Shown: piece by piece, positions 54,321-64,000 of the stretch
Position numbering within the stretch: the stretch's first letter is position 1
Layout of the letters: each line of letters opens with the position of its first letter
Source: Meconema thalassinum
Lineage: Eukaryota; Arthropoda; Insecta; Orthoptera; Tettigoniidae
Direction: 5' to 3'
Assembly: GCA_946902985.2 (NCBI GenBank)
Contig: OX336399.1
Span: forward strand, 165,274,911-165,338,910
Length of the DNA stretch: 64,000 bases
Program-made: the position numbers and the translations under genes
The notes under the pieces: model-generated
What the model was told of the DNA's origin: nothing
The model's input: the letters and a program-made list of their open reading frames with translations, nothing else
The model's database searches: none

Positions 54321-55525
54321 ATGCAGGGGCACCACGGGCAGGAATCAGCTTCACCCCCACATGACAGTATAACTGGTAGATAGAGTGCAGATTCTGGAAG
54401 GTTCCAGAGCAATTATGACTGAAGAATAGGGAAAAAGTTAGTCCAGCGGTGGAACGAGTTAAGTATTTTATAGACAATGGGTAATTTAATGGTATCCCAC
54501 GTTGTGAGAAAATCTCTCATTTAATAAGCATAAGAAATGCTGCTTCCTGTTAAGATTGGCTTAGATAGACAAAAGCTCAACATAGAAAATCCCGCAAAGG
54601 ATGATTATTGCCCCAAATATAGAAATCTCACACTGCCTATAAAATGATCATTAAAAAGCATGTAGCTATTTAAAATCAATTAAAATAAGTTGGAGAACGT
54701 AGAAGTAGTACTTAGCTTTGCTTCATGGCGAAGGTGATGTTCCCTTTGACTGTTGATACTAAAATTCTAACATGGCGTAGAATTTAAAAGTTTGCCTCTC
54801 GAGTTGAGGAGGCGAGCTTTAGTGGAGCTCTAACTGACTAGGTCGACTTCCGACGTACAAGTGAGACACGCTCAGCGAAGCACGGAGGGGCCAGGGAAGG
54901 GAAAAGAGTGGGGGTAGGAGACAAAAGGAATACATATAAGAATAACCAACATTGAAACGTTAATTTCTCTTGATGAAATGATCTTCAAAGAGTTGGTAGC
55001 AGGCAACACTAGCGCAGCCTGGAGGGAGAAAAAGTAGACGAAGTTCTCTTGATCACGGAGATGATAGCTGGCGATGGCGAGGAGATCTGGTGGCCAGATT
55101 GATAAGGAAGTCCTCTTGTACAGGGAAGAATTGAGGAACTTCAGAGATTCGCTGCTAGATGACACTAGGTGGGTCATGCAAGGTATATCTCTAGAACAGA
55201 CTCACAGGTAACATAAGAGACATGACCAACAAGGAGAAATCAGAAGATCACTGTTGGTGTTTAAGAAAAAGGAAGGAATGAACTATAGCAAAGAGAAGCA
55301 AAAGCTTACTCTATCTTACCGTGTATTCCAAGGAATACACCACCTGGCGCGCGGTGGAAAAGACTGCAACTTATGTCGAGGTCAGAGTTTTCTTCCTCCC
55401 GATAACAATGGACACGAAATTTAGATTAACTGTTACTGCACTATCGTTGTCAACTCTGCAACGGAGGATAAGAGAAGCAAGAGCAAGACGAGATGTAAGC
55501 TCACTGCAAATTACAAATGAATAAA
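54321..55525. other. Unassigned sequence
   Basis: I see no domain, terminal repeat or RNA gene. Part of it may be the 5' region of the Jockey-like LINE; its 5' end is not recognisable. An open frame at 54872-55177 (minus) has no family features. Confidence 0.4.
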
Positions 55526-56705
55526 TAAATGAATGATGAAGTGAATGCTTTGGTATTTGCAGATGAATGAATGAAAATCCACAGCCTGCTTCCAGTCTCC
55601 GACCGGGTCAGGAATGGAATGAATGAAGCCCCTATCTAGCGGCGAGGATATGAAATGTGCCGGCTGACGAAGCCTGTCGCGCTCCTCTGGGGCAATGATT
55701 AAATGAATGACAGATGGAATGAAATGATAGTGGAGAGTGTTGCTGGAATGAAATTTTGACAGGGAAAATCGGAGTACCCGGAGAAAAACCTGTCTGCCTC
55801 CGTTTTGTCCAGCACAGATCTCACATGGAGTGATCGGGATTTGAACCACGGTCCCTGTGGTGAGAGGCCGGCGGGCTGCCGCCTAAGCCACGGAGGCTCT
55901 CGGTATTTTCAGATGATGTGGTGATTTGGGGATAGGGAGAAAAGGAACTACAAAAGAGACTGGACATTTGGAATGAAAATCTGAAGGAGTTTGGAATGGT
56001 AATTAGTAAAAAGAAAACTGTAGTCATGTACTGTGAAAAGAGAAAAAGAAAAGTCAAGTGAACATAGATGGGGTATGGTTAGAGAATGTAGAACAGTTTA
56101 CATATCTAGGTAGCACTATAAATGGAAGTAATGACATCAACATTGAAATTAATAACAGACTAAGTAAAGGTACAACATTTTATCATCAAGTCAGAGAACT
56201 TTTATGGGATGACAAAGTACCCAAGAGAACGAAATTAATATTTTATAAACAGTATTTCATACCAATTGTAACACATGGACTGGAAATGCTGGTAACGAAT
56301 AAAAGGCAAAATAGTAAGATACAAGCAGTAGAAATGAAATTTTTAAGAACTTCAGCTAAAAAGACGAGAAGGGATAGAATTCAAAATATTAAAATCAGAG
56401 AAGAGTTAAATATGGAATCGTTAAATCAGAAGATACAGACAGCAAGGTTACGTTGGTTTGGACATGTAAAAGGAATGGGTAAGGAAAGAGTAGCAAGAAG
56501 GGAATTAGAAAGAGAAGTCAAGGGAAAGAGGCCAGTTGGAAGACCGAGAAGAAGGTGGTTGGACCAAATTTTGAAGGACATTGGAGAAGCTGGATTGGAT
56601 GTGGCAGAAGTGATGGAACAGGGAAAATGGAAGCACCGAAAGGACTGGAGGAGGCTTGTAAACCACACCCGGGTGACTGGAGTGGGACTTTGATGATGAT
56701 GAAGA
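55526..56705 (+). pseudogene. LINE ORF2 3' half, split by a SINE
   Basis: The plus strand reads ALVF then, after the SINE, FSDDVVIWG near the RT catalytic box, and from 56058 a 211-codon frame: [79 protein letters not shown] lies just after the catalytic box. The 3' end has TGATGATGATGA triplets, as in RTE-like LINEs. The copy is truncated at the 5' side. Confidence 0.83.
55567..55901 (-). mobile_element. tRNA-derived SINE with 15-bp target duplication
   Basis: GGTATTTGCAGATGA (55552-55566) and GGTATTTTCAGATGA (55902-55916) flank the 335-bp element. On the minus strand the head has a box A-like TGGCTTAGGCGG and a box B GGTTCAAATCC, the two internal RNA polymerase III promoter parts, and the tail is rich in CATT. 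It sits exactly in the RT catalytic box of the LINE. Confidence 0.88.
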
Positions 56706-57015
56706 AATGAATGTGCGGTCGAAAAGACCGCGCGGCGAGTTCTCCTGGGTTAAGTCAATGAAATGTAATATTTAAGTACACTGTACAGATAACATATTGT
56801 AAAGCCTTTTATTCCTATGCAAGCATAAGATCACAATTCATCCCAACCTCAAATTCTTTTGAATTAACCACTGCATCAGTTCCATGTAAGTGTTTTAAGG
56901 TTTTCTTTTTCTCTCTTCTATTTTAATCAACACACTTCTCATTTCAACATCGTTCTTTAGTTTTAGATCATTGACATCTCCATTACTGGCTGTCTTTTGA
57001 AGAATTTGTTCTTTC
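56706..57015. other. Unassigned sequence between LINE copies
   Basis: I see no supported feature. The right part (56895-57015) may be a rearranged portion of the neighbouring LINE. Confidence 0.4.
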
Positions 57016-57645
57016 ATTGTTGACAACTTTAAATATCTCGGTAGTTTTGTTTCTTCCGACAACACCATGAAACGAGAAATTAACAACAGACTACAAGAAG
57101 CTTCAAAATTTTATCACTCTGTGCATTCACTACTTTGGGATCCAACATTCACACTAGATTCTAAGATTACCGTACACAAAACCTACTTTGTACCAATTCT
57201 AACATACGGACTTGAGGCAGCAACACTGACAGGACCAGCAAACAGCCGTCTACAGGCTGCTGAAATGAAGTTCATCCGTTCCTGCTTACAAAAGACCACG
57301 AAGGATAAAATAAGGAATGTTAATATCCGAGAAGAGCTTGGATTGGAAAGAAGCCTTTTTGGAATTAATGGAACTCGATAGACTACGGTGGTATGACCAT
57401 ATGAAAAGAATGGTTCCAGAAATAACTCCTAGACCTTATTTTGAAAGGGTAGTTCGTGGCGAAAGACCCCAAAGACAACCTCGAGACTTATGGGTGAAGC
57501 AAGGTACAAAGGATGTAGAGAAGAGAGGTGTAAACTGGCATACTATATCCGAAGAACGGCTATGGATGGATAAAACAAATTGGAAGAGGCTTTTGTACTA
57601 CCGCACCCGGCTTGCTGGAGCGAAGACATGATGATGATCATTAAC
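57016..57645 (+). pseudogene. LINE ORF2 tail with one frameshift
   Basis: The plus strand starts NFKYLGSFVSSDNTMKREIN, continues through KTYFVPILTYGLEAATL and TKDKIRNVNIREELGLE, then changes frame near 57345 and goes on with LDRLRWYDHMKRMVPEI and RQPRDLWVKQGTKDVEKRG. It ends in ATGATGATGAT, the RTE-like triplet tail. It is truncated at its 5' end. Confidence 0.8.
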
Positions 57646-57711
57646 TTAGAGAAAGTTGTAACAGATCTGATTTTTAATTTTTTAGAGTATTTTTAACCAT
57701 TTAAGATAACG

Positions 57712-58047
57712 TTAATGCACCTACTTCATTCCAATTCTCACCTAAGGACTTGAAACATGTCCCCTACTCAACAAGGCCAATAGTAAAATCCAGGCAACAG
57801 AAATTAAATTCATCAGAACAATGAACCAAAGGACCAGGAAAGATAAGATTAGGAATGAAATTAACAGGCAGGAAGGTGGTATCAAAATACTTGTCACTGA
57901 ACTCCTAGGAAGACTCAGACTACAGTGGTTTGGACACGTTAGGAGAATGGATAGAAATAGAACACAAAGAAATTATTTCAACAGAGAAGTGAGAGGGAAG
58001 AGACCGGTAGGAAGGCCAAGAAAACTATGGATAGACACAGTGAAGTG
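57712..58047 (+). pseudogene. LINE ORF2 tail, same family as 16587-17021
   Basis: It shares RKDKIRNEINRQEGG and LQWFGHVRRMDRN with the earlier copy and begins at nearly the same truncation point (AATGCACCTACTTCATTCC). Its GKRPVGRPRKLWIDTVK segment is the seed of the tandem array that follows. The original 3' end beyond this point is not visible. Confidence 0.82.
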
Positions 58048-59336
58048 AGAGGGAGGAGACCGGTAGGAAGGCCAAGAAATCTATGGATAGACACAGTGAA
58101 GTGAGAGGGAGGAGACCGGTAGGAAGGCCAAGAAATCTATGGATAGACACAGTGAAGTGAGAGGGAGGAGACCGGTAGGAAGGCCAAGAAATCTATGGAT
58201 AGACACAGTGAAGTGAGAGGGAGAAGACCGGTAGGAAGACCAAGAAATCTATGGATAGTCACAGTGAAGTGAGAGGGAGGAGACCGGTAGGAAGGCCAAG
58301 AAATCTATGGATAGTCACAGTGAAGTGAGAGGGAGGAGACCGGTAGGAAGGCCAAGAAAACTATGGATAGACACAGTGAAGTGAGAGGGAGAAGACCGGT
58401 AGGAAGACCAAGAAATCTATGGATAGTCACAGTGAAGTGAGAGGGAGGAGACCGGTAGGAAGGCCAAGAAATCTATGGATAGACACAGTGAAGTGAGAGG
58501 GAGGAGACCGGTAGGAAGGCCAAGAAAACTATGGATAGACACAGTGAAGTGGGAGGGAGAAGACCGGTAGGAAGACCAAGAAATCTATGGATAGTCACAG
58601 TGAAGTGAGAGGGAGGAGACCGGTAGGAAGGCCAAGAAATCTATGGATAGTCACAGTGAAGTGAGAGGGAGGAGACCGGTAGGAAGGCCAAGAAAACTAT
58701 GGATAGACACAGTGAAGTGAGAGGGAGAAGACCGGTAGGAAGACCAAGAAATCTATGGATAGTCACAGTGAAGTGAGAGGGAGGAGACCGGTAGGAAGGC
58801 CAAGAAATCTATGGATAGTCACAGTGAAGTGAGAGGGAGGAGACCGGTAGGATGGCCAAGAAATCGATGGATAGACACAGTGAAGTGAGAGGGAGGGGAC
58901 CGGTAGGAAGGCCAAGAAATCTATGGATAGACACAGTGAAGTGAGAGGGAGGGGACCGGTAGGAAGGCCAAGAAATCTATGGATAGACACAGTGAAGTGA
59001 GAGGGAGGAGACCGGTAGGAAGGCCAAGAAATCTATGGATAGACACAGTGAAGTGAGAGGGAGGGGACCGGTAGGAAGGTCAAGAAATCTATGGATAGAC
59101 ACAGTGAAGTGAGAGGGAGGAGACCGGTAGGAAGGCCAAGAAATCTATGGATAGACACAGTGAAGTGAGAGGGAGGAGACCGGTAGGAAGGCCAAGAAAT
59201 CTATGGATAGACAGTGAAGTGAGAGGGAGGAGACCGGTAGGAAGGCCAAGAAATCTATGGATAGACACAGTGAAGTGAGAGGGAGGAGACCGGTAGGAAG
59301 GCCAAGAAATCTATGGATCGACACAGTGAAGTGTGA
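57987..59336 (+). repeat. 56-bp tandem array, 24 copies, grown from LINE coding sequence
   Basis: GACCGGTAGGAAGGCCAAGA recurs every 56 bp from 58002 to 59288, with one unit 2 bp shorter. The first unit is the in-place LINE segment for KRPVGRPRKLWIDTVK. Variants GAGAAGACC and ATAGTCACAG recur every 168 bp (three units) between about 58221 and 58724, forming a higher-order repeat. Frames across it, such as minus 58763-58990, are artefacts. Confidence 0.93.
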
Positions 59337-59339
59337 GGG

Positions 59340-59543
59340 ACACAGTTGAGTGTGCTCTTCCGTTGCGTACGGGTCGGTCTCTCTTAGCTCGCCTGTTCGA
59401 ATCGCCTCGTGTGTGGAGAGCGACTGCTTCTGTTAAGTAGTGTGACTGTGTGTGTTCACGTATACTTGTGTGTGCCTAAGTGTGTATTAGTGACTATTAC
59501 TCAGTGAATAGTAGACCCATTCTCGGTTCTATATATCGGGGAC
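59340..59543 (+). other. Probable 5' leader of Jockey/I-type LINE
   Basis: The sequence between the array and the ORF1 start (CAGTTGAGTGTGCTCTTCCG onward) is unique and pyrimidine/GT-rich. Position and spacing fit a LINE 5' UTR with internal promoter; the exact start is not fixed. Confidence 0.5.
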
Positions 59544-60948
59544 ATGTCAGACACCAGTGGGGGTGCGGAAAATCCGGGCCCACCTGACGATGCCATGGAC
59601 GTTATTCTTACGGAGATTATGCCTTTAAATGCCTCGTTTACCCCAGCCTTATCTTCTGCTACCCCGTCATCTGATACGAATTTGCCTCCTGTAATTTCGA
59701 CCTCCTCAGCTCCGTCAACTGGGGCCGATCCTCCGAGACCGTACCCCTCAACCCACTCTGGACCCTATCATGTTAATGTCGAGTCTGTCGACAATTCACA
59801 TATCGGTCATTTACATCCGATGGCTTTGGGACGACTGTTCTATGAGAAAAAAATCGAGGGGATTTCGGCCATTCACCGCCAGGGGCGCAATCGCATACAG
59901 ATTACCTTCAACACGGCTCGAGCCGCCAACCTCTTTCTTAAAAAGCCCTTACTTGCCGAAAAAAAGTTGAAAGCGTTCATTCCATCCTCGAACAGCCATC
60001 GGATTGGCTTAATCCGTGGTGTCGATTTATCTCTATCGAATGACAATATCCTGCAGTATATTGAGTCGCCATGCCCCATAATCAAACTCCAACGCATGTC
60101 TCGCCGTAAGATGATTGACGGTAAAGTGGAGATGCTCCCCACAGGGACGATAAAACTTTTTTTTGAAACGCAGACTCTCCCAAAATATGTCACAATTTTT
60201 CATGTTGTCCTTGAGGTCCACCTTTTTATCTTTAGGCCGATCATATGTAATCGATGTCAGCGGTATGGACATACCGGTCAAAACTGCCGTGCAAGAGCTC
60301 CCCGATGTGGTCGCTGTGCTCAAGGCCATGAAACTTCGACATGCTCCCGAGTCTTGGTACGATGCGTGCATTGTGATGAGAATCATACAAGTGGTTCATC
60401 CCAGTGTGTACCATCAAAATCAAGTTGAGATAAAAACACGCATGTGTGTTGAAAATAAGTCATACCAAGAAATTGTTGCCCCATTTTCTAATCTCTTTCA
60501 GCCACTTACCGTTCCTCAGCAATTTCCCCCACTTTCTCCCACTAATACCCCTGCTTCTACCACGCTACCTAAAAAACGTAAATTTACGTCCATTGTTCAA
60601 AGCTCACCCAAAGTGACACCACCTTTGGGTTACGACCGGCAGGCCTATCTCTCGATAGTTCGGTCAGACCATTTGACTCGTCCGGTGCCCAGTGCCGTCA
60701 CTCCGTCGACATCTACCATGCACTTCAGCCCCTCTCCTCCCCCTCCTGTGCCTCCCAAAACTGGTGTGCCCCCTGCCATCACACGTGATTATCTCCAACT
60801 TATGGACCTTTTGGGCTCGAATGCTCAATGGGTCCACATTTTAAAAAATATGTATGATAAAATAGTTCTTCTCCCGTTTCATTCTCTTCCTCCCGAATCC
60901 CAACCACTTGAGTCACCCAGAGTTGTACAATCATCTCCCATCCCATGA
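59544..60948 (+). pseudogene. Jockey/I-type LINE ORF1 (nucleic-acid-binding), one frameshift
   Basis: The ATG at 59544 opens 294 codons. The first 80 residues are Pro/Ser/Thr-rich. A central RNA-binding-like region follows, and three CCHC knuckles end it: CNRCQRYGHTGQNC (about 235-248), CGRCAQGHETSTC (255-267) and CVHCDENHTSGSSQC (274-288). Near 60410-60425 the frame shifts, and the second frame goes on with CVENKSYQEI and a Pro-rich tail to a TGA at 60946-60948. ORF1 protein coats element RNA. The stop overlaps the ORF2 start codon as ATGA. Confidence 0.85.
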
Positions 60949-61072
60949 AGATCCTACAATGGAATTCCCATAGCATATTAAACAAGCGGCATGAACTCCT
61001 TCTTCTCATACAGGAATATCAGCCAGAGGTTGTCCTGCTACAGGAAACATGGTTGTATCATTCCTTATCGTT
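60945..61072 (+). pseudogene. Jockey/I-type LINE ORF2 start, cut by another LINE
   Basis: The ATG at 60945 starts MKILQWNSHSILNKRHELLL and continues to PEVVLLQETWL, the first strands of the LINE endonuclease. The reading ends at about 61072 where ATC triplets mark the 3' tail of the minus-strand LINE. The rest of ORF2 must lie beyond the right edge or be lost. Confidence 0.85.
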
Positions 61073-61090
61073 CAATCATCATCATCATCA

Positions 61091-62599
61091 TCATTTCCCC
61101 CTATCCAGCTCCTGCCGGGTCGGGGTATTTATGGCACTTCTCCACTTTCCTCTTTCCTTCCACAATTCTTCTTCCACGATCTTGTCCCAGTCCAGATTTC
61201 TTTTTCTCACGCTGTTCTTCACTGAATCGATCCACCTTGTTCTAGGTCTTCCCCTTGCTCTCTTACCCTTGCACTTGGCCTCCAGCATCTGTCTTGGTAT
61301 TCTATTTTCCTCCATCCTCTTTACATGTCCAAACCACCTTAGTTTATTCTTCTCAATTCTCTCATTTAGTTTTCCCATCCCAACTTCCTTCCTAACATCT
61401 TCATTCCTCACTCTGTCTTTCCTCGTCTTACCTATCATACTTCTTAGGAATTTCATTTCACTGTCTTGAATTCTACTCTCTTGCCTGCTCGTCAGGGTCC
61501 AAGTCTCAGCTGCATAAGTTAATATGGGTACATAGTACATTTTATACATTACCTCCTTGCTTTTCCTTGGTACTTCCTTATCCCAAACAAGTTTTCTTAC
61601 ACTTTGATAGAATGCATTGCTCTGCTGCACCCTCCTGCCAATCTCCATGTCCAACCTACCAGTTTGCATCAATTCACTTCCTAGGTATTTGAACGTGTCC
61701 ACAATTTCCAAACTCTGACTTCCAACTTTCACAGTGCCCTTTCCTTGTCTTTCCCCTCTTGTCATCACCATGGTCTTGCTTTTCTCTATACTGATTTTCA
61801 GGCCATACTTCTGAATATTTTCGTTCAGTGCATCTAGTTGTTTTTGCACTTCTTCGGTGTTCCTTCCCCAGACCACAATATCGTCTGCAAATAATAGTAA
61901 CTTCATTTCTTTATGTCCGTATGCTTCCTTTGTTTCCTTTACAATTTCATCCATTACCATTATGAATAAAAGAGGTGACAGCACACTCCCCTGTCTTAGT
62001 CCAGTCTTGTTCCTAAACCAATCTGTCTTTCCAACTGGGGTCAGTACCCTGCTAACACAGTTGCTGTACATTGCTTGCACCATTTCCAACATTTCTCTTC
62101 CCAGTCTCTTCTTAACCATGGTTTCCCATACCTTCTCCCTGGGGACACTATCATATGCCTTTTCTAGATCTATGAAAGTCATGATCAAATCCTCTCCATA
62201 TTCCCAGTTCTTTTCCATCACCTGCCTCAAGCTAAAGATTGGGTCCACTGTGGATCTTCCACTCCTGAAGCCATACTGTTCCTCTTGCAACTCTCCTTCC
62301 ACCTTTCTTCTCATTCTTCTTTCTAATATCCTTTCCAGTATTTTTACTATCTGTGATATGAGGGTGATCCCTCTATAGTTATCACACACTTTCTTGTCCC
62401 CTTTCTTAAACACTGGTATTATTAGCCCTTTCTCCCAGTCTTCTGGTACACATTTCCGTTTCCACACACACTTTAGCAGTCGATACAGCCATTGCATACC
62501 AACAGGTCCAGCAGCCTTTATCATTTCTACACTGATTTCATCCACCCCTGTTGCTTTTCCCATCTTCATTTTCTGTACTGCTAATTCCACCTCCAGCAT
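61091..62599 (-). CDS. LINE ORF2, reverse transcriptase part
   Basis: The open frame has 502 codons. RT boxes are intact: KATGVDEISVEM, NYRGITLISQIVKILE, EEQYGFRSGRSTVDPIFSL, FIDLEKAYDSV with the first aspartate, GLRQGSVLSPLLF and LLFADDIVVWG with the catalytic pair. The tail has [33 protein letters not shown] and KGKRARGRPRTRWIDSV. No stop interrupts it. It is out of frame with the endonuclease part, with a junction near 62600-62630, so one frameshift separates this copy from a single ORF2. Confidence 0.88.
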   Translation of the reverse strand: MLEVELAVQKMKMGKATGVDEISVEMIKAAGPVGMQWLYRLLKCVWKRKCVPEDWEKGLIIPVFKKGDKKVCDNYRGITLISQIVKILERILERRMRRKVEGELQEEQYGFRSGRSTVDPIFSLRQVMEKNWEYGEDLIMTFIDLEKAYDSVPREKVWETMVKKRLGREMLEMVQAMYSNCVSRVLTPVGKTDWFRNKTGLRQGSVLSPLLFIMVMDEIVKETKEAYGHKEMKLLLFADDIVVWGRNTEEVQKQLDALNENIQKYGLKISIEKSKTMVMTRGERQGKGTVKVGSQSLEIVDTFKYLGSELMQTGRLDMEIGRRVQQSNAFYQSVRKLVWDKEVPRKSKEVMYKMYYVPILTYAAETWTLTSRQESRIQDSEMKFLRSMIGKTRKDRVRNEDVRKEVGMGKLNERIEKNKLRWFGHVKRMEENRIPRQMLEAKCKGKRARGRPRTRWIDSVKNSVRKRNLDWDKIVEEELWKERGKWRSAINTPTRQELDRGK

Positions 62600-62627
62600 T
62601 GTTATATCATCTTCTGTTATAGAGGCG

Positions 62628-63983
62628 TCAGGCTGTCACTTCGATCTCACCAGTACAATTGCTCACATTCAATAGCTTATCGAAATACTCCTTCCATCGT
62701 CCCTTTATCTCCTCTGGGTGTGTTAACAACTCTCCATCTTCCTTTTTCACCAGCTTTGTATGAACTCTTTCTTTCCTCTTACTTCTTAGAAGCCCATACA
62801 GCATCCTTTTACTGCCACCTACATCTGTTTCCATTCTTCGTGTAAATTCTTCCCAACTTTTCTTCTTTTCTTCTCCTACCACTTTCTTACACCTCCGTTT
62901 GCTGTCGTGATACTTCCTTTTGCTTTCTTCTGTTTGATCTCGGTTCCATTCTTTCCATGCAGACTTCTTTTCTTTCACTGCTTTCCTCACTTCCTCATTC
63001 CACCACGGTGTCTCCTTCTCTTTCACTCTTGTTGACGTCCTACCACAAGCACTCTCTGCTGCACCAGCAAATGCCTTTTTAAAGTGGGACCATTCCTCTT
63101 CTACATTTTCCACTTCAGTAACTGGGATTTGTTGCTTCAATCTCTCCTGAAAATCTTCCTGTACAGCTTTGTCTTTCAATTTCCATACTTTTATTTTACT
63201 TTCTCTGATCTCCTTTAGGTTTTCCAATTTTCCCCACCTAAATTTTGCCACCACAGCTCTATGGTCCCTATCAAATGATTCTCCTGGTAAAGCTGTCACA
63301 TCCATCAGCTTTCTGCGATTTGTCCTTTCCACCAGGAAGTAGTCAATTACTGATTTTGTTCTTCTATCACCCCACCCATATCTCGTAATTTTCCTGCTGT
63401 TTTTCTTCCGAAACCATGAATTACCCACTATCAGTCCATTCCTTTCACAAAAGTTTACAAGTTCATCTCCTTCCCGGTTCTTTTTCCCATATCCATATGG
63501 TCCAACGACTTCTTCCTTTCCTTGTCTCTCATTTTCGACTTGTGCATTCATGTCTCCCATGATCACCACTTCTACATCTGAGATTACTCTTTCTACATCC
63601 TCCAGGAATACTTCAATATCTTCTTCTCTGTTTCCAGTCTGTGGTGCATACACTTGTATGAAGTCCATCACGTCATTCTTCATCTTCATTCTAATTTTCA
63701 TTATTCTGTCACTCACACACTCTACCACTTCAACATACTCCTCCAGTTGTTTTGAGGTTATCAGTCCCATGCCATTTTTTGCCTCTTGGCCACCACTCCA
63801 GTATAATGTATATCCTTTCCTCAATTTCTTCCTTCCTTTACCTTTCCATTTCACTTCACTCAGCCCCATCATTCCAACCTTCTCCCTCTCCATGAAGTCT
63901 ACCACCTCCTCCACCTTGCCTGTCAGGGTCATGACATTCATGATTCCCACTTTCATTTCGGTTACTGGTCGCCCATTTCTCAC
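62628..63983 (-). CDS. LINE ORF2, endonuclease part
   Basis: The 451-codon frame opens at ATG 63983. Nuclease motifs follow in order: GIMNVMTLTGKVEE near residue 13, SEVKWKGKGR near 42, IQVYAPQTG near 109, MGDMNAQV near 142, SVIDYFLVER near 215 and the FDRDHRAVV catalytic histidine segment near 238. A long basic linker (residues 270-420) leads toward the RT. The domain nicks target DNA. It ends at a TGA just before the RT frame because of a one-base shift. The start may not be the original one, since the element's 5' end is beyond the window. Confidence 0.85.
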   Translation of the reverse strand: MRNGRPVTEMKVGIMNVMTLTGKVEEVVDFMEREKVGMMGLSEVKWKGKGRKKLRKGYTLYWSGGQEAKNGMGLITSKQLEEYVEVVECVSDRIMKIRMKMKNDVMDFIQVYAPQTGNREEDIEVFLEDVERVISDVEVVIMGDMNAQVENERQGKEEVVGPYGYGKKNREGDELVNFCERNGLIVGNSWFRKKNSRKITRYGWGDRRTKSVIDYFLVERTNRRKLMDVTALPGESFDRDHRAVVAKFRWGKLENLKEIRESKIKVWKLKDKAVQEDFQERLKQQIPVTEVENVEEEWSHFKKAFAGAAESACGRTSTRVKEKETPWWNEEVRKAVKEKKSAWKEWNRDQTEESKRKYHDSKRRCKKVVGEEKKKSWEEFTRRMETDVGGSKRMLYGLLRSKRKERVHTKLVKKEDGELLTHPEEIKGRWKEYFDKLLNVSNCTGEIEVTA

Positions 63984-64000
63984 AGTTCCCCCAGTACCAA

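Larger units (their letters stand above)
61073..64000 (-). mobile_element. RTE-like LINE, nearly full-length, runs off the window
   Basis: The 3' end is a run of ATC triplets on the plus strand at about 61076-61096, inserted in the ORF2 start of the Jockey/I-type LINE. Endonuclease and RT follow in the expected order. The 5' end is outside the window. The layout parallels the element at 17315-20456, but the protein sequences differ. Confidence 0.88.

Noticed and set aside
58763..58990. 75-codon minus-strand frame with repeated RFLGLPTG-type segments
   Set aside because: It is produced by reading through the 56-bp tandem array.
57987..59336. Possible CRISPR array
   Set aside because: The units are contiguous without unique spacers, derive from LINE coding sequence, and the DNA is eukaryotic.
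61857..62675. Plus-strand open frames over the right-hand LINE
   Set aside because: They are the complement of intact RT coding sequence with all motifs on the minus strand.

Overview
This window is animal nuclear DNA, most probably from an insect with a large, repeat-rich genome. There is no operon structure. Coding exons are bounded by GT/AG splice sites, and almost all other recognisable sequence is transposable-element DNA of arthropod types: BEL/Pao LTR elements, mariner/Tc1, hAT-like, PIF/Harbinger-like, Helitron, Jockey/I-type and RTE-like LINEs, and a tRNA-derived SINE. A polyneopteran (orthopteran- or phasmid-like) source is my inference from the SINE head and the very large introns; it is not proven.

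The one host gene I can support is a TATA-binding-protein family gene on the + strand. Its last three coding exons lie at 3725-3828, 16397-16491 and 25154-25230, with matching phases and a terminal stop. They encode the second half of the TBP saddle. Intron 1 (12.6 kb) holds a MITE, a TIR element with an internal satellite, a complete BEL/Pao element (6694-14338, 5-bp target duplication) and a 630-bp Tc1/mariner-like element. Intron 2 (8.7 kb) holds a truncated LINE, a full-length LINE (17315-20456, 9-bp target duplication) and a three- or four-level nest (LINE, Tc1-like, hAT-like, small TIR element). Upstream of the gene are a decayed LINE with two short insertions and a mariner (2248-3541).

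Downstream, 25717-35069 is bounded by 17-bp inverted repeats and carries a PIF/Harbinger-like transposase remnant. Inside it a LINE fragment is split by a 6456-bp TIR element (27920-34375) made almost wholly of 14 tandem copies of an ankyrin-repeat-coding fragment. This looks like a captured gene fragment amplified inside a mobile element and is the most unusual object here. Then come another satellite-bearing TIR element, a poly(A) tract and an internally deleted mariner (36787-37560).

From 40.3 to 54.3 kb a Jockey-like LINE on the - strand has been split twice: by a 2532-bp Helitron (41392-43923) at an exact A/T target, and by a second BEL/Pao element (45718-54145, CACGT duplication) whose pol keeps all the catalytic motifs I looked for. 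From 55.5 kb to the end the sequence is LINE on LINE: a SINE inside a LINE, two truncated LINEs, a 24-copy 56-bp array grown out of a LINE coding region, and a Jockey/I-type LINE with an ATGA stop-start overlap cut by an RTE-like LINE that runs off the right edge.

All boundaries and counts were read by eye. Element families are assigned from protein motifs, termini and target duplications, not from database searches.
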